Assembly (NCBI GenBank): GCA_022867105.1
Contig: JALHVH010000009.1
Coordinates: 1-13,293, forward strand
DNA: 13,293 nucleotides
Source: Candidatus Aminicenantota bacterium
Lineage (GTDB): Bacteria; Acidobacteriota; Aminicenantia; Aminicenantales; Saccharicenantaceae
Reading direction: 5' to 3'
Of this stretch, positions 6,716-13,293 are shown in pieces; position 1 is the first letter of the stretch, and the number at the start of each line of letters is the position of its first letter. The notes beneath the pieces are model-generated. The model did no database searches. It saw only the letters and a list, made by a program, of their open reading frames with translations, and was not told where the DNA came from. The position numbers and the translations under genes were made by a program.

Positions 6716-7119
6716 TCGTCCGATCGATCGATCTTGATAATGCGGCCAGGAATGACGCGGACGAGGGCCTTCTTGCGGGCCTCGAACTCATCGTCCTTGC
6801 CTTCGAAGAACTCCTTCCGGACGAACTCGAGGAATTGGTTGACCTCACCCTCAATCTCCTCGATCTTCCGCCGCATGTTGAGGACCACCTCGACTCCGGC
6901 CAGGTTGACACCCAGTTCGCGGATGAGGTTCAGGATGACATCGAGCCGCTTCAGGTCCTCGGCCGAATACATGCGTGTGTTCCCTTCGCTTCTGGAAGGC
7001 TTGAGCAAACCTTCCCTTTCGTAGAGGCGGAGCGTCTGGGGATGGATGTCGTACATCTTGGCGACGCTGCTGATATGGTAATAGCGCTTCGGTTCCTTGG
7101 CGTCCTTGGATTTCTTCAT
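6712..7119 (-). CDS. hspR: MerR-family heat shock repressor HspR
   Basis: The 135-residue repressor has a MerR-type winged helix-turn-helix at about 13-60 (HISSVAKMYDIHPQTLRLYE, then the wing GNTRMYS). A coiled-coil dimer helix follows at about 72-108, and a short hydrophobic/basic tail (ALVRVIPGRIIKI) replaces the effector domain of classic MerR proteins. This is the HspR layout. In Streptomyces and Mycobacterium HspR binds the HAIR repeat upstream of dnaK with DnaK as co-repressor. Here it begins one base after the dnaJ stop and is the third gene of the dnaK operon, which closes an autoregulatory loop. The ATG at 7119 is the only sensible start. It ends overlapping the sigma factor start. 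Confidence 0.93.
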   Translation of the reverse strand: MKKSKDAKEPKRYYHISSVAKMYDIHPQTLRLYEREGLLKPSRSEGNTRMYSAEDLKRLDVILNLIRELGVNLAGVEVVLNMRRKIEEIEGEVNQFLEFVRKEFFEGKDDEFEARKKALVRVIPGRIIKIDRSDD

Positions 7120-7120
7120 A

Positions 7121-8239
7121 TCAGCGCACTCCCAGGTCCTCCCTCGGGTTGGGGCCGGAAAGTCTCTCCAGTTCTTTCATCAGCTCGCGGACCCTCTGAT
7201 CGCCGAACGGGGGCGGGACGATCGAGACCTCGACGAACTCATCCCCCCGGGCCCTCTTCCCCGGGGTGGGAGCGCCCTTGTCCTTGATCCGAAACTTCTG
7301 TCCCGACCTCGTCCCGGGCGGGATGCGGATGGCCGTGGGTCCGTAGAGCGTCGGGACGTCGATCTTGGCCCCGAGGGTCGCCTCCGGCACCGTGATCGGG
7401 AGCTTGATGTAGATGTTGGCCCCTTCGCGCCGGAAGAACGAATGGGGGGCAACCTCGATCTGGATATAGAGATCTCCCGGCATCCCCTCGTTCCTCCCGG
7501 CGTTCCCCCTCCCGGGGATCCTCACCCTAGACCCCGTATCCACGCCGCCAGGGATGCGGACCGAGATCAGCTCGGACTTCTGGACATGTCCCCGGCCGCC
7601 GCAATCCGGGCATGCCGCTCCCGCCGTCTTCCCGGTGCCGCCGCAGGCGGGGCAGTCCGTCGAGAACTTCATGAAACCCCGCTGAACGAAACCGCGGCCG
7701 CTGCCGCCGCACGACGGGCAGGATTTCCGGACTCCTCCGGAAGCAGAGCCGCGCCCCCGGCAGGACGGGCAGCTGGCGAGCCTGTTCAGGCGGATGCGGG
7801 TCTGGACTCCGTTGATGGCGTCCTTGAAACCGATGTTCATCGTGTAGTGGAGGTCCTCTCCGCGTTCGTTGGGGACCGCCTCCCGGGACCTGGCCGCGCC
7901 GCCTCCACCGAAGAGGTTCTCAAAGAAATCCTTGAACGAAGAGGTCCCGTAATCTGAAAAATCGAACCCCTCGAAACCGCTTCCGGATGGGCCGCGTGGA
8001 CCGCCCCCGCCCGGCGGCATGTCGCCGGCGAAACCGAACTGATCGTACTGGGCCTTCTTCTTAGGGTCGATGAGGACCGAATAAGCCTCCTGGATCTCCT
8101 TGAACTTGGCTTCCGAAGTCTTGTCCCCGGGGTTCAGGTCGGGGTGGTACTTGCGGGCGAGCCTCCGGTAGGCCTTCTTGATCTCAGGTTGGGAGGAGCT
8201 TCGGGGGACCCCAAGGACCTCGTAATAATCTTTGGCCAT
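7121..8239 (-). CDS. dnaJ: Chaperone protein DnaJ
   Basis: The 372-residue Hsp40 co-chaperone stimulates DnaK ATPase and delivers unfolded clients. The J domain occupies residues 4-68 with the essential HPD at 32-34. A Gly/Phe-rich linker (72-118) follows, then the Cys-rich zinc domain with four CxxCxGxG repeats starting at Cys157, Cys174, Cys196 and Cys210, and the two beta-barrel client-binding domains to the C-terminus. This is full-length type I DnaJ. The ATG at 8239 is 55 bases downstream of the dnaK stop; only a weak ribosome binding site (GAG) is visible, and a strong hairpin precedes it. hspR starts one base after its stop codon. No grpE lies between dnaK and dnaJ, so the nucleotide exchange factor must be encoded elsewhere. 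Confidence 0.96.
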   Translation of the reverse strand: MAKDYYEVLGVPRSSSQPEIKKAYRRLARKYHPDLNPGDKTSEAKFKEIQEAYSVLIDPKKKAQYDQFGFAGDMPPGGGGPRGPSGSGFEGFDFSDYGTSSFKDFFENLFGGGGAARSREAVPNERGEDLHYTMNIGFKDAINGVQTRIRLNRLASCPSCRGRGSASGGVRKSCPSCGGSGRGFVQRGFMKFSTDCPACGGTGKTAGAACPDCGGRGHVQKSELISVRIPGGVDTGSRVRIPGRGNAGRNEGMPGDLYIQIEVAPHSFFRREGANIYIKLPITVPEATLGAKIDVPTLYGPTAIRIPPGTRSGQKFRIKDKGAPTPGKRARGDEFVEVSIVPPPFGDQRVRELMKELERLSGPNPREDLGVR

Positions 8240-8252
8240 GCGTTCATCTCAG

Positions 8253-8276
8253 GGGAGCCGGCCGGGCCGGCTTCCC
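8253..8276 (-). other. GC-rich hairpin in the dnaK-dnaJ gap
   Basis: A near-perfect inverted repeat (GGGA-GCCGGCC / GGCCGGC-TTCCC, one bulged base) fills much of the 55-base gap between dnaK and dnaJ. No T-run follows on either strand, so it is not a standard terminator. A processing or stabilising hairpin that sets the DnaK to DnaJ ratio is plausible. Confidence 0.45.
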
Positions 8277-8294
8277 GCAGTTCATGGGTCCAGT

Positions 8295-10226
8295 TTAGTT
8301 CTTTTTGTCGTCGTCCACAACCTCCGCGTCTATGACCTCCTCCTCGGGACCGCCGGAGGGAGAGCCGCCGCCGTCGTGGGGGGAGGACTGTTGTCGCGCC
8401 TGGCCGGCATCGGACGGCGCCTGCGGACCGGCCTGTTGGTAGAGGATTTCTGTCAGCTTATGCGAGGCGTTGGAAAGGGCTTCTATGGCGTTCCGGATCG
8501 TGTCCGCGTTCTCAGTCTCCATGGCCTTCTTGGTGTTCTCGATCTCCTCTTTGACCTTTTCAGCGTTGGTACCGGGGATCTTGTCCTTGTTCTCCTTGAG
8601 GAGCTTCTCCAGGCTGTAGATCAATTGGTCGGCCTGGTTCTTGGCGTCGATGACCTCCCGGCGCTTCCTGTCCTCATCCGAGTGGGCCTCGGCATCCTTG
8701 ACCATCCGGTCGATCTCCTTTTCGTCCAAGCCGCTGTGGCCGGTGATGGTGATGGCCTGCTGCTTGCCCGTCCCCATGTCCTTGGCCGAGACATGGAGGA
8801 TGCCGTTGGCGTCGATGTCGAAGGTCACTTCGATCTTGGGGACGCCCCGCGGCGAGGGCGGGATGCCATCGAGGTGGAACCTCCCGAGGGTCCGATTGGC
8901 CGTGGCCAACTCGCGTTCGCCCTGAAGGACGTGGATCTCGACGCTCGGTTGGTTATCCGACGCCGTCGAGAAGATCTCCGTTTTCTTGGTCGGGATGGTC
9001 GTGTTGCGGGGGATCATCTTGGTGAACACGGAGCCGAGCGTCTCGATACCGAGCGTGAGCGGCGTGACGTCGAGAAGAAGGACGTCCTTCACTTCGCCGG
9101 ACAGGACGGCGGCCTGGATGCCGGCGCCGACAGCCACGACCTCGTCCGGGTTGACGCCCTTGTTGGGCTCTTTGCCGAAAAGGTCCTTGACCAGCTGTTG
9201 GATACGCGGGGCCCTTGTCTGGCCGCCGACGAGGATGACCTCATCGATATCAGAGGCTTTCAGGTTGGCGTCGGAGAGGGCTTGCTTGCAGGGAGCGACC
9301 GATCTCTGGACAAGGTCTTCCATGAGCTGCTCGAGCCTGGCCCGGGTCATCTTCATGAGAAGGTGCTTGGGACCCGAAGCGTCGGCCGTGATGAAGGGCA
9401 GATTGATCTCTGTCTCCATCGTCGTCGACAGCTCGATCTTGGCCTTCTCTGCGGCCTCTTTGAGCCTCTGGAGCGCCATCTTGTCCCTGGTCAGGTCGAT
9501 CCCCGATTCCTTCCGGAACTCGGTGGACAGCCAGTCCTGGATCTTCTGGTCGATGTCATCGCCTCCGAGATGGGTGTCGCCGTTGGTCGACTTGACTTCA
9601 ACGACTCCCTCTCCGACCTCGAGGATGGAGATATCGAACGTCCCGCCTCCGAAATCATAGACGGCGATGACCTGATTCTTCTTCTTGTCCATGCCGTAGG
9701 CCAGGGCGGCGGCCGTAGGCTCATTAATGATCCGAACGACGTCGAGCCCGGCGATCTTGCCGGCGTCTTTGGTGGCCTTCCTCTGGCTGTCGTTGAAGTA
9801 GGCCGGGACCGTGATGACGGCCTTTTCGACCTTCTCCCCGAGGTAGTCTTCGGCGGCCTTTTTCAGCTTCTGCAGAATGTAAGCCGAGATCTCGGGCGGA
9901 GCGTATCCCTTGCCGAGGGCATCCACCTGCACGCCCCCGTTGTTGGCTTCCTTGACCTTGAAGGGGACCTGTTTGATCTCCTGCCCAACTTCGGAGAACC
10001 GCCTTCCCATGAATCTCTTGATGGAATAAATGGTGTTTTCGGGGTTCGTGACCCTTTGCCTCTTGGCGACCTGTCCGACCAGGATCTCGCCTTTGGGGGT
10101 GAAAGCGACGACGGAAGGGGTCGTCCTCCCTCCTTCTTCGTTGGGAATGACGGTCGTCTTATCGCCTTCCATGATGGCGATGCAGGAATTTGTCGTTCCT
10201 AAATCGATTCCAATAATCTTTGCCAT
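8295..10226 (-). CDS. dnaK: Chaperone protein DnaK (Hsp70)
   Basis: The 643-residue ATP-dependent chaperone has all expected landmarks: phosphate-1 motif IDLGTTNS at 7-14, phosphate-2 motif DFGGGTFDIS at 191-200, adenosine motif VGGQTRAPRIQ near 333, and the interdomain linker DVLLLDVTPL at 381-390. The substrate-binding domain and helical lid follow, ending in a Gly/Ser/Pro-rich linker and an acidic tail (EEEVIDAEVVDDDKKN). An insert near residues 80-100 is of the Gram-negative type. The ATG at 10226 has an excellent ribosome binding site, AAAGGAGG, six bases upstream. It is the first gene of the operon and follows a strong promoter. Expression is probably repressed by HspR and released on heat shock, inferred from hspR in the same operon and a HAIR-like site. 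Confidence 0.98.
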   Translation of the reverse strand: MAKIIGIDLGTTNSCIAIMEGDKTTVIPNEEGGRTTPSVVAFTPKGEILVGQVAKRQRVTNPENTIYSIKRFMGRRFSEVGQEIKQVPFKVKEANNGGVQVDALGKGYAPPEISAYILQKLKKAAEDYLGEKVEKAVITVPAYFNDSQRKATKDAGKIAGLDVVRIINEPTAAALAYGMDKKKNQVIAVYDFGGGTFDISILEVGEGVVEVKSTNGDTHLGGDDIDQKIQDWLSTEFRKESGIDLTRDKMALQRLKEAAEKAKIELSTTMETEINLPFITADASGPKHLLMKMTRARLEQLMEDLVQRSVAPCKQALSDANLKASDIDEVILVGGQTRAPRIQQLVKDLFGKEPNKGVNPDEVVAVGAGIQAAVLSGEVKDVLLLDVTPLTLGIETLGSVFTKMIPRNTTIPTKKTEIFSTASDNQPSVEIHVLQGERELATANRTLGRFHLDGIPPSPRGVPKIEVTFDIDANGILHVSAKDMGTGKQQAITITGHSGLDEKEIDRMVKDAEAHSDEDRKRREVIDAKNQADQLIYSLEKLLKENKDKIPGTNAEKVKEEIENTKKAMETENADTIRNAIEALSNASHKLTEILYQQAGPQAPSDAGQARQQSSPHDGGGSPSGGPEEEVIDAEVVDDDKKN

Positions 10227-10254
10227 TATCGTCCTCCTTTATTAGTGATACTAT

Positions 10255-10283
10255 AATATATAATATGAGCATATACATGTCAA
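10255..10283 (-). promoter_or_regulatory. Sigma-70 type promoter of the dnaK operon
   Basis: The minus strand has TTGACA (10283-10278), a perfect -35, a 17-base spacer, and TATATT (10260-10255), five of six to the -10 consensus. Transcription would start near 10248, about 20 bases before the dnaK start codon. The sequence is AT-rich compared with its surroundings. A housekeeping-type promoter fits repressor (HspR) control rather than an alternative heat-shock sigma. Confidence 0.75.
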
Positions 10284-10284
10284 G
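10264..10284 (-). promoter_or_regulatory. Degenerate HAIR-like HspR operator overlapping the -35
   Basis: The minus strand reads CTTGACA-N7-GCTCATA. The known HAIR consensus is CTTGAGT-N7-ACTCAAG. The left arm matches five of seven and the right arm four of seven, with the exact seven-base gap. It covers the -35 and the upstream part of the spacer, where a repressor would block polymerase. Part of the left-arm match comes from the -35 hexamer itself, so chance is a real possibility. Confidence 0.4.
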
Positions 10285-10375
10285 TATTTATTTAATTATT
10301 TTGTGTGAAGCTTATGATTGTTTCATCCAGGATTTGCTCCGGGCCCTATTCCATTGCACCCGGTCATCTCCCGAG

Positions 10376-11026
10376 TCATCCGTTAGGGAACCAGACCAGG
10401 CCATTTATGCCTTCCGTCAAGGCCCAATAAAGCGCCTGGCCGTCCTTCGGATCATCGAAACTGATCTGGATGAGGCTCATGGGCCGCTTTTTCTGATGGA
10501 GCATGAGGGTCTTGAGCGGCATTCCAATATGCCATTTTAAAAAACTCCAAACCTTTTTCGGCACTTTTTCTTTGCCGACCACGGAAATAGTGGTCCCTTC
10601 TTCCAGCTCCAGGGTGAAAACCCGGGGCATGTCCTTGACTTCCAGGGCTTCGAGCTCGAATTCACCGGGTTTGACCTGGGGCTTCGGCGCCGTTTCTTCC
10701 TCGCCGGGCTTGATGACCCTTCTTTGCGGGAGCGTCAGGGCCGTCTTTCTCGTCAGAACGAGCGCCCGGAAGGGAACGGGGCTCCCCCAGAAACGGACCC
10801 TTTGGGGCTCCCAGGTCCTGAAGACAATCCCCTTGGATTTCAATTCGATCCTTTTGTTCTTGAGGTCGAAAAGGAAATAGAAGCCTGGGACCTTGGCCAA
10901 GGCGTATTCTTCTTCGAGAAACGTGTTTTCCCGGTAGGTCGAGACGGGGTCCTCCTGAGGAGCGCAGAAGACCGTCGCCGCGACGCTCAGCACGACGATC
11001 CAAAGAACAACAAGTCGTCGACGCAT
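10376..11026 (-). CDS. Secreted protein of unknown function, LDT-like strand motif, no catalytic Cys
   Basis: I do not recognise this 216-residue protein as a named family. An N-terminal signal sequence (MRRRLVVLWIVVLSVAATVF, cleavage likely near CA-PQ) sends it across the inner membrane. The Cys at 21 is preceded by VF, a poor lipobox. The mature region begins with FYFLFDLKNKRIELKSKGIV, which parallels the first strands of the catalytic domain of the upstream L,D-transpeptidase (VYIVIDTGANRFYLKKGAEI). No HGxxC-type motif follows, and the mature protein has no cysteine, so it cannot be an active L,D-transpeptidase. A Pro/Glu-rich linker lies near 106-120. The gene is third in the envelope operon; AAAGGA is very close to its ATG. 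It could be a regulatory or structural partner of the transpeptidases, but this is inference. Confidence 0.75.
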   Translation of the reverse strand: MRRRLVVLWIVVLSVAATVFCAPQEDPVSTYRENTFLEEEYALAKVPGFYFLFDLKNKRIELKSKGIVFRTWEPQRVRFWGSPVPFRALVLTRKTALTLPQRRVIKPGEEETAPKPQVKPGEFELEALEVKDMPRVFTLELEEGTTISVVGKEKVPKKVWSFLKWHIGMPLKTLMLHQKKRPMSLIQISFDDPKDGQALYWALTEGINGLVWFPNG

Positions 11027-11032
11027 GGTCCT

Positions 11033-11677
11033 TTAATAAATGTAGATCTTTGTGCCTATCGAGGCCGACCTGAAGAGGAACTTAAGGTCCTCGTCCCCGA
11101 TCCTGACGCAGCCATGGGTCACATTCCTTCCCAAGAGGCGCGTGTAAAGCGTGCCGTGAAGAAAATAGCCGTTGCCAAAGCCCAGGGCATAATCGCCCAA
11201 TTCGCCGCCTACGACCCGGTCATCCTTGTTCTTGGGAATGGGTTCGCCCTCTTCGATGAAGGCCCAATCCGGTTTTACCCAGTACGGGTTTTCGACCTTG
11301 GATGTGACGGCGTATTCCCCCCGCGGCGTGTCGAACACCCATTGCCGCCTGCCGCTCGGGTCCGGCAGGATATCACCGCTCCCCGTGGAGACGAGGCCCT
11401 GGCGGACGATCTCGGCGCCCTTCTTCAAATAGAACCTGTTGGCGCCGGTGTCGATCACAATGTAGACGCCTTTCGGGCGGAGCGCATCGAATTTCTTTTT
11501 TAGGGGGGCGTTCGCGGCTTTGCTCTTGGCCAGGTCCGCCTGGCCAGGGGCTTCGTGGATGTTCTTCCTCCAGCCGGAGAGATCGCGAAACCCCAGGATA
11601 TGACCGTATCCGACCGCGAGCAGGACCGCGACACAAGCCAGTTCGACGCCGATTAGGACCGCTCGTTTTGCGGACAT
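11033..11677 (-). CDS. L,D-transpeptidase, YkuD domain, membrane-anchored
   Basis: The 214-residue enzyme of the YkuD family forms 3-3 peptidoglycan crosslinks or attaches proteins to peptidoglycan in the periplasm. A single N-terminal hydrophobic segment (about 5-29) is an uncleaved anchor or a signal peptide. The YkuD domain runs from about 70 to the end: VYIVIDTGANRFYLKKG strands, a TPRGEY motif at 117-122, YFLHGT with His174, and the active-site motif THGCVRI with His188, Cys190 and Arg192. All catalytic residues are present. The ATG at 11677 is four bases after the stop of the upstream transpeptidase gene, and the downstream gene follows after six bases, so the three form an operon. No peptidoglycan-binding LysM domain is visible. 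The choice between crosslinking and protein attachment cannot be made from sequence. Confidence 0.9.
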   Translation of the reverse strand: MSAKRAVLIGVELACVAVLLAVGYGHILGFRDLSGWRKNIHEAPGQADLAKSKAANAPLKKKFDALRPKGVYIVIDTGANRFYLKKGAEIVRQGLVSTGSGDILPDPSGRRQWVFDTPRGEYAVTSKVENPYWVKPDWAFIEEGEPIPKNKDDRVVGGELGDYALGFGNGYFLHGTLYTRLLGRNVTHGCVRIGDEDLKFLFRSASIGTKIYIY

Positions 11678-11681
11678 GTCT

Positions 11682-12770
11682 TCATTCGTCCTTGATGGCC
11701 TTGAAGATCGAACCGTCCTTATCCAGCGTCCCGACGATGGTCACGGGGGTCCCGACGAGGACCATATTGAACAGCTCGTCCATGGCCTTGTCATCCACCG
11801 ATATGCAGCCCCGCGTCAAGCTGTCCTCCCCTCCGCCGTGGATCTCGACCAGGCCGCCGATCCCGACCCAATAAGGGATCTCCCTCTTCTGTTTGGCGGC
11901 GGCGAAACGCCTCATATCCTCATCGTTAGGATAATTGATCAAGAGGGCCTTGTAAAAGTGGCTGGAGGGGTTCTTTTTCGTGATCTGATAGCGGCCTTCC
12001 GGGGTGGCGTCGTCGCCGGAGTGGAGCTTGTCGGAAAGCCCGTTGAATCCGATCCCGACGTCGAACTCAGCGACCGCCAAGCCCTTCTTGTAGATGACCA
12101 TCCTCTTTTCCAGCTTGCTGATGACGATGGCCGTGATGCCTTTAGCCCTGGATTCGGCGACCGTCTCTTCGGCCATCCGCCTCCAGGAATCGACCTGGTG
12201 CTCGTCCATGTACCGGTTGAGAAGCCGCAGGCATACGCCCTCCGCTTCCTTGATGACGTCCCGGACGTTCCTCAGCATGCCGTCGGCCTGGTCGAACTTG
12301 GCGTGGCCGGCCATCAGTCCGGCCTCCTTAAGCATGACCCCCGCTTGAGATAGACGTTGGCGGGCCCGGCCCCGCTCATTGAGGGAAAGGGTGATTTCGC
12401 TGAGGGTGGACAGCCGCTTTTGGAGGGCGGCGGTCTCGACCTGGATCCGGCCCGCTCGTTCTTCCTTTTCCCGCCGGATCCCGGAAAGGATGGCGTCCCC
12501 GGAATCGATCGTCGTCCGGAACCGCTCGCGGAGAAGGTCGTACCTTCTGAACCAGCCCAGCTTCAGGTTCTCTTTTGCAAAGGCCTGCCCCGCCTGTTTG
12601 ATCTTCTCCAGATACCCCTCGTACTCCCGGGGGGCGTAGACAGAAGCACCGGCCTTCCAGAGTTGTTGCTCCTGGATGGCAGCTCTTTTGACCTCCGGAG
12701 GAACCGGTGGTGCCTTACAACCTGTGAGATAAACAGCTAGGATATATAGAACAATTCTTCGATATCTCAC
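11682..12770 (-). CDS. Lipoprotein with helical domain and C-terminal L,D-transpeptidase
   Basis: The 362-residue predicted lipoprotein has a basic n-region (RYRR), a short hydrophobic stretch and a lipobox LTGC with Cys18. Residues about 28-200 are charged, helical and probably coiled-coil, without a recognised fold. The C-terminal YkuD-type domain (about 212-347) contains strands AIVISKLEKRMVIYKKG, the TPEGRY motif at 256-261, VEIHGGG with His311, and a TRGCIS motif with Arg320 and Cys322. The usual SHGC has become TRGC, as in the YafK-like branch, so activity is still plausible. The start is GTG at 12770, chosen because it gives a complete lipoprotein signal. No good ribosome binding site precedes it; the leader is T-rich. 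The product would sit on a membrane facing the periplasm, with the helical part reaching toward peptidoglycan. Confidence 0.87.
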   Translation of the reverse strand: MRYRRIVLYILAVYLTGCKAPPVPPEVKRAAIQEQQLWKAGASVYAPREYEGYLEKIKQAGQAFAKENLKLGWFRRYDLLRERFRTTIDSGDAILSGIRREKEERAGRIQVETAALQKRLSTLSEITLSLNERGRARQRLSQAGVMLKEAGLMAGHAKFDQADGMLRNVRDVIKEAEGVCLRLLNRYMDEHQVDSWRRMAEETVAESRAKGITAIVISKLEKRMVIYKKGLAVAEFDVGIGFNGLSDKLHSGDDATPEGRYQITKKNPSSHFYKALLINYPNDEDMRRFAAAKQKREIPYWVGIGGLVEIHGGGEDSLTRGCISVDDKAMDELFNMVLVGTPVTIVGTLDKDGSIFKAIKDE

Positions 12771-12795
12771 AAAATAAAAAATCTCTGTCCTAGAG
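12771..12795 (-). terminator. Possible weak terminator after the helical protein gene
   Basis: A 4-bp stem (CTCT/AGAG, loop AGGAC) is followed by ATTTTTTATTTT just before the GTG of the transpeptidase gene. The T-tract is strong but the stem is short. The same run makes the leader of the next gene unusually AT-rich. Confidence 0.25.
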
Positions 12796-12800
12796 CGGGC

Positions 12801-13293
12801 TTACTTGCCTTTGACCTTCTCGATGGCGGCCTTGACCTGGTCGCAAATGACCGTGGCCTTTTCCTTGACGACAACGGCCTTGTCCTTGGCGCCGAAATAA
12901 TCCTGGCCGTCGATGGCGGTCTGGACCTCGGCGAGGGAGGCCTCGATGCCGGCGAGGTCGGCCTTCATGGCTTCGATGTCGGCCTTGGTGCCCTTACCCT
13001 TGGGGGCCTTCTCAAGAAGGGCCTTGGCTTCGTCAACAGCGGCCTTGGCTTCGGTCTGGGCCTGGACGGCGGCGTTCTTGGCTTCCTCGATCCTGGCGGG
13101 AATAAGGGCCTTGACGGCGTCGGCGTCGGTGACGATCGTGGCCAGCATTTCTTTGACCTTGCCGAACTTCTTGAAGAACTTCTTGGACTGGGCAGTGACT
13201 TCGTCGTTGGCGGCAGTCATGTCATCGTTCAGCTTCTTCAGTTCGTCCTGGGCATAGATGTCGCCCTTCGCCGCGACCACGGAGTCAATGGCA
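12801..13293 (-). CDS. Ala/Lys-rich helical protein, DUF4398-like (5' partial)
   Basis: The frame is still open at the window edge (reading Ala-Ile-Asp-Ser before the GTG at 13280), so the N-terminus is missing. The visible 163 or so residues are rich in Ala, Lys, Glu and Asp and almost certainly helical, with heptad-like spacing. The pattern of an Ala-rich helix with a YAxxEL-type segment (GDIYAQDELKKLNDDM), followed by a second helix pair with a GQDYFGAKDKA turn, resembles the DUF4398 type of envelope helical proteins, which are often lipoproteins. This is judged by eye. There is one Cys near the C-terminus (VICDQV). The gene stops 30 bases before the lipoprotein transpeptidase gene on the same strand. 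A role in envelope organisation is inference from that neighbour; the signal sequence, if any, is outside the window. Confidence 0.7.
   Translation of the reverse strand, partial: AIDSVVAAKGDIYAQDELKKLNDDMTAANDEVTAQSKKFFKKFGKVKEMLATIVTDADAVKALIPARIEEAKNAAVQAQTEAKAAVDEAKALLEKAPKGKGTKADIEAMKADLAGIEASLAEVQTAIDGQDYFGAKDKAVVVKEKATVICDQVKAAIEKVKGK

Noticed and set aside
6716..6731. Tandem GATC repeats at the hspR 3' end
   Set aside because: They lie in coding sequence (Ile-Asp-Arg codons) and are too few to suggest a regulatory or repeat element.
8232..10202. A 656-codon open frame on the plus strand, antisense to dnaK
   Set aside because: Long antisense frames opposite dnaK are a known artefact of its codon bias (once misread as a glutamate dehydrogenase). 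The product is Asp/Leu/Gly-rich without motifs, and dnaK itself is unmistakable.
10320..10370. Possible terminator of the transpeptidase operon (CCGGG/CCCGG with a long loop)
   Set aside because: The loop is about 15 bases and no T-run follows; the pairing could be chance in GC-rich DNA.
1..13293. CRISPR arrays, insertion sequences, phage genes or a defence island
   Set aside because: No direct repeat arrays, transposase, integrase or terminal repeats were seen; apart from the intron and REP-like hairpins the region looks like core chromosome.

Overview
The window (about 60% G+C by eye) is a dense bacterial chromosomal segment, almost entirely coded on the minus strand. It suggests a diderm bacterium: DnaK carries the insert near residue 80-100 typical of Gram-negative-type DnaK, there is a lipoprotein and L,D-transpeptidases, and the dnaK-dnaJ-hspR order occurs in Actinobacteria, Deinococcus and several Acidobacteriota/Aminicenantota-like lineages. 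The Acidobacteriota/Aminicenantota guess is inference only; no rRNA or other decisive marker is present.

Layout, left to right. (1) 1-566, plus strand: the 3' part of an UlaG-like metallo-beta-lactamase-fold hydrolase. It converges with (2) a minus-strand pair: a SERCA-like P-type Ca2+ ATPase (4090-1364) followed by phoU (1277-582), with no pst transporter genes in view. (3) 4091-5123 is the least ordinary stretch. It holds an extended -10 promoter for the ATPase, a plus-strand remnant of the C-terminus of a cytochrome c nitrite reductase (NrfA-like), a tRNA-Asn(GUU) gene split in its anticodon by a 253-nt group I intron with no reading frame, that tRNA's promoter, and two REP-like hairpins. 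(4) 10283-5124 is one apparent operon: promoter - dnaK - hairpin - dnaJ - hspR - sigma-70 factor - dnaC-like helicase loader. Spacings are tight, and two junctions are TTGA overlaps. grpE is missing from the operon. The dnaK promoter overlaps a degenerate HAIR-like repeat, as expected if HspR represses its own operon. The operon therefore joins the heat-shock chaperones and their repressor to a housekeeping-like sigma factor and a replication ATPase. (5) 12770-10376 is a three-gene envelope operon: a lipoprotein L,D-transpeptidase, a membrane-anchored L,D-transpeptidase, and a secreted protein that keeps a transpeptidase-like strand motif but has no catalytic Cys. (6) 13293-12801 is a partial Ala/Lys-rich helical protein running off the window.

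The strongest unusual object is the intron-containing tRNA-Asn. The splice sites can be set to the base: the spliced product is a perfect 76-nt tRNA with encoded CCA, and P1 shows the required U-G wobble at the 5' splice site.
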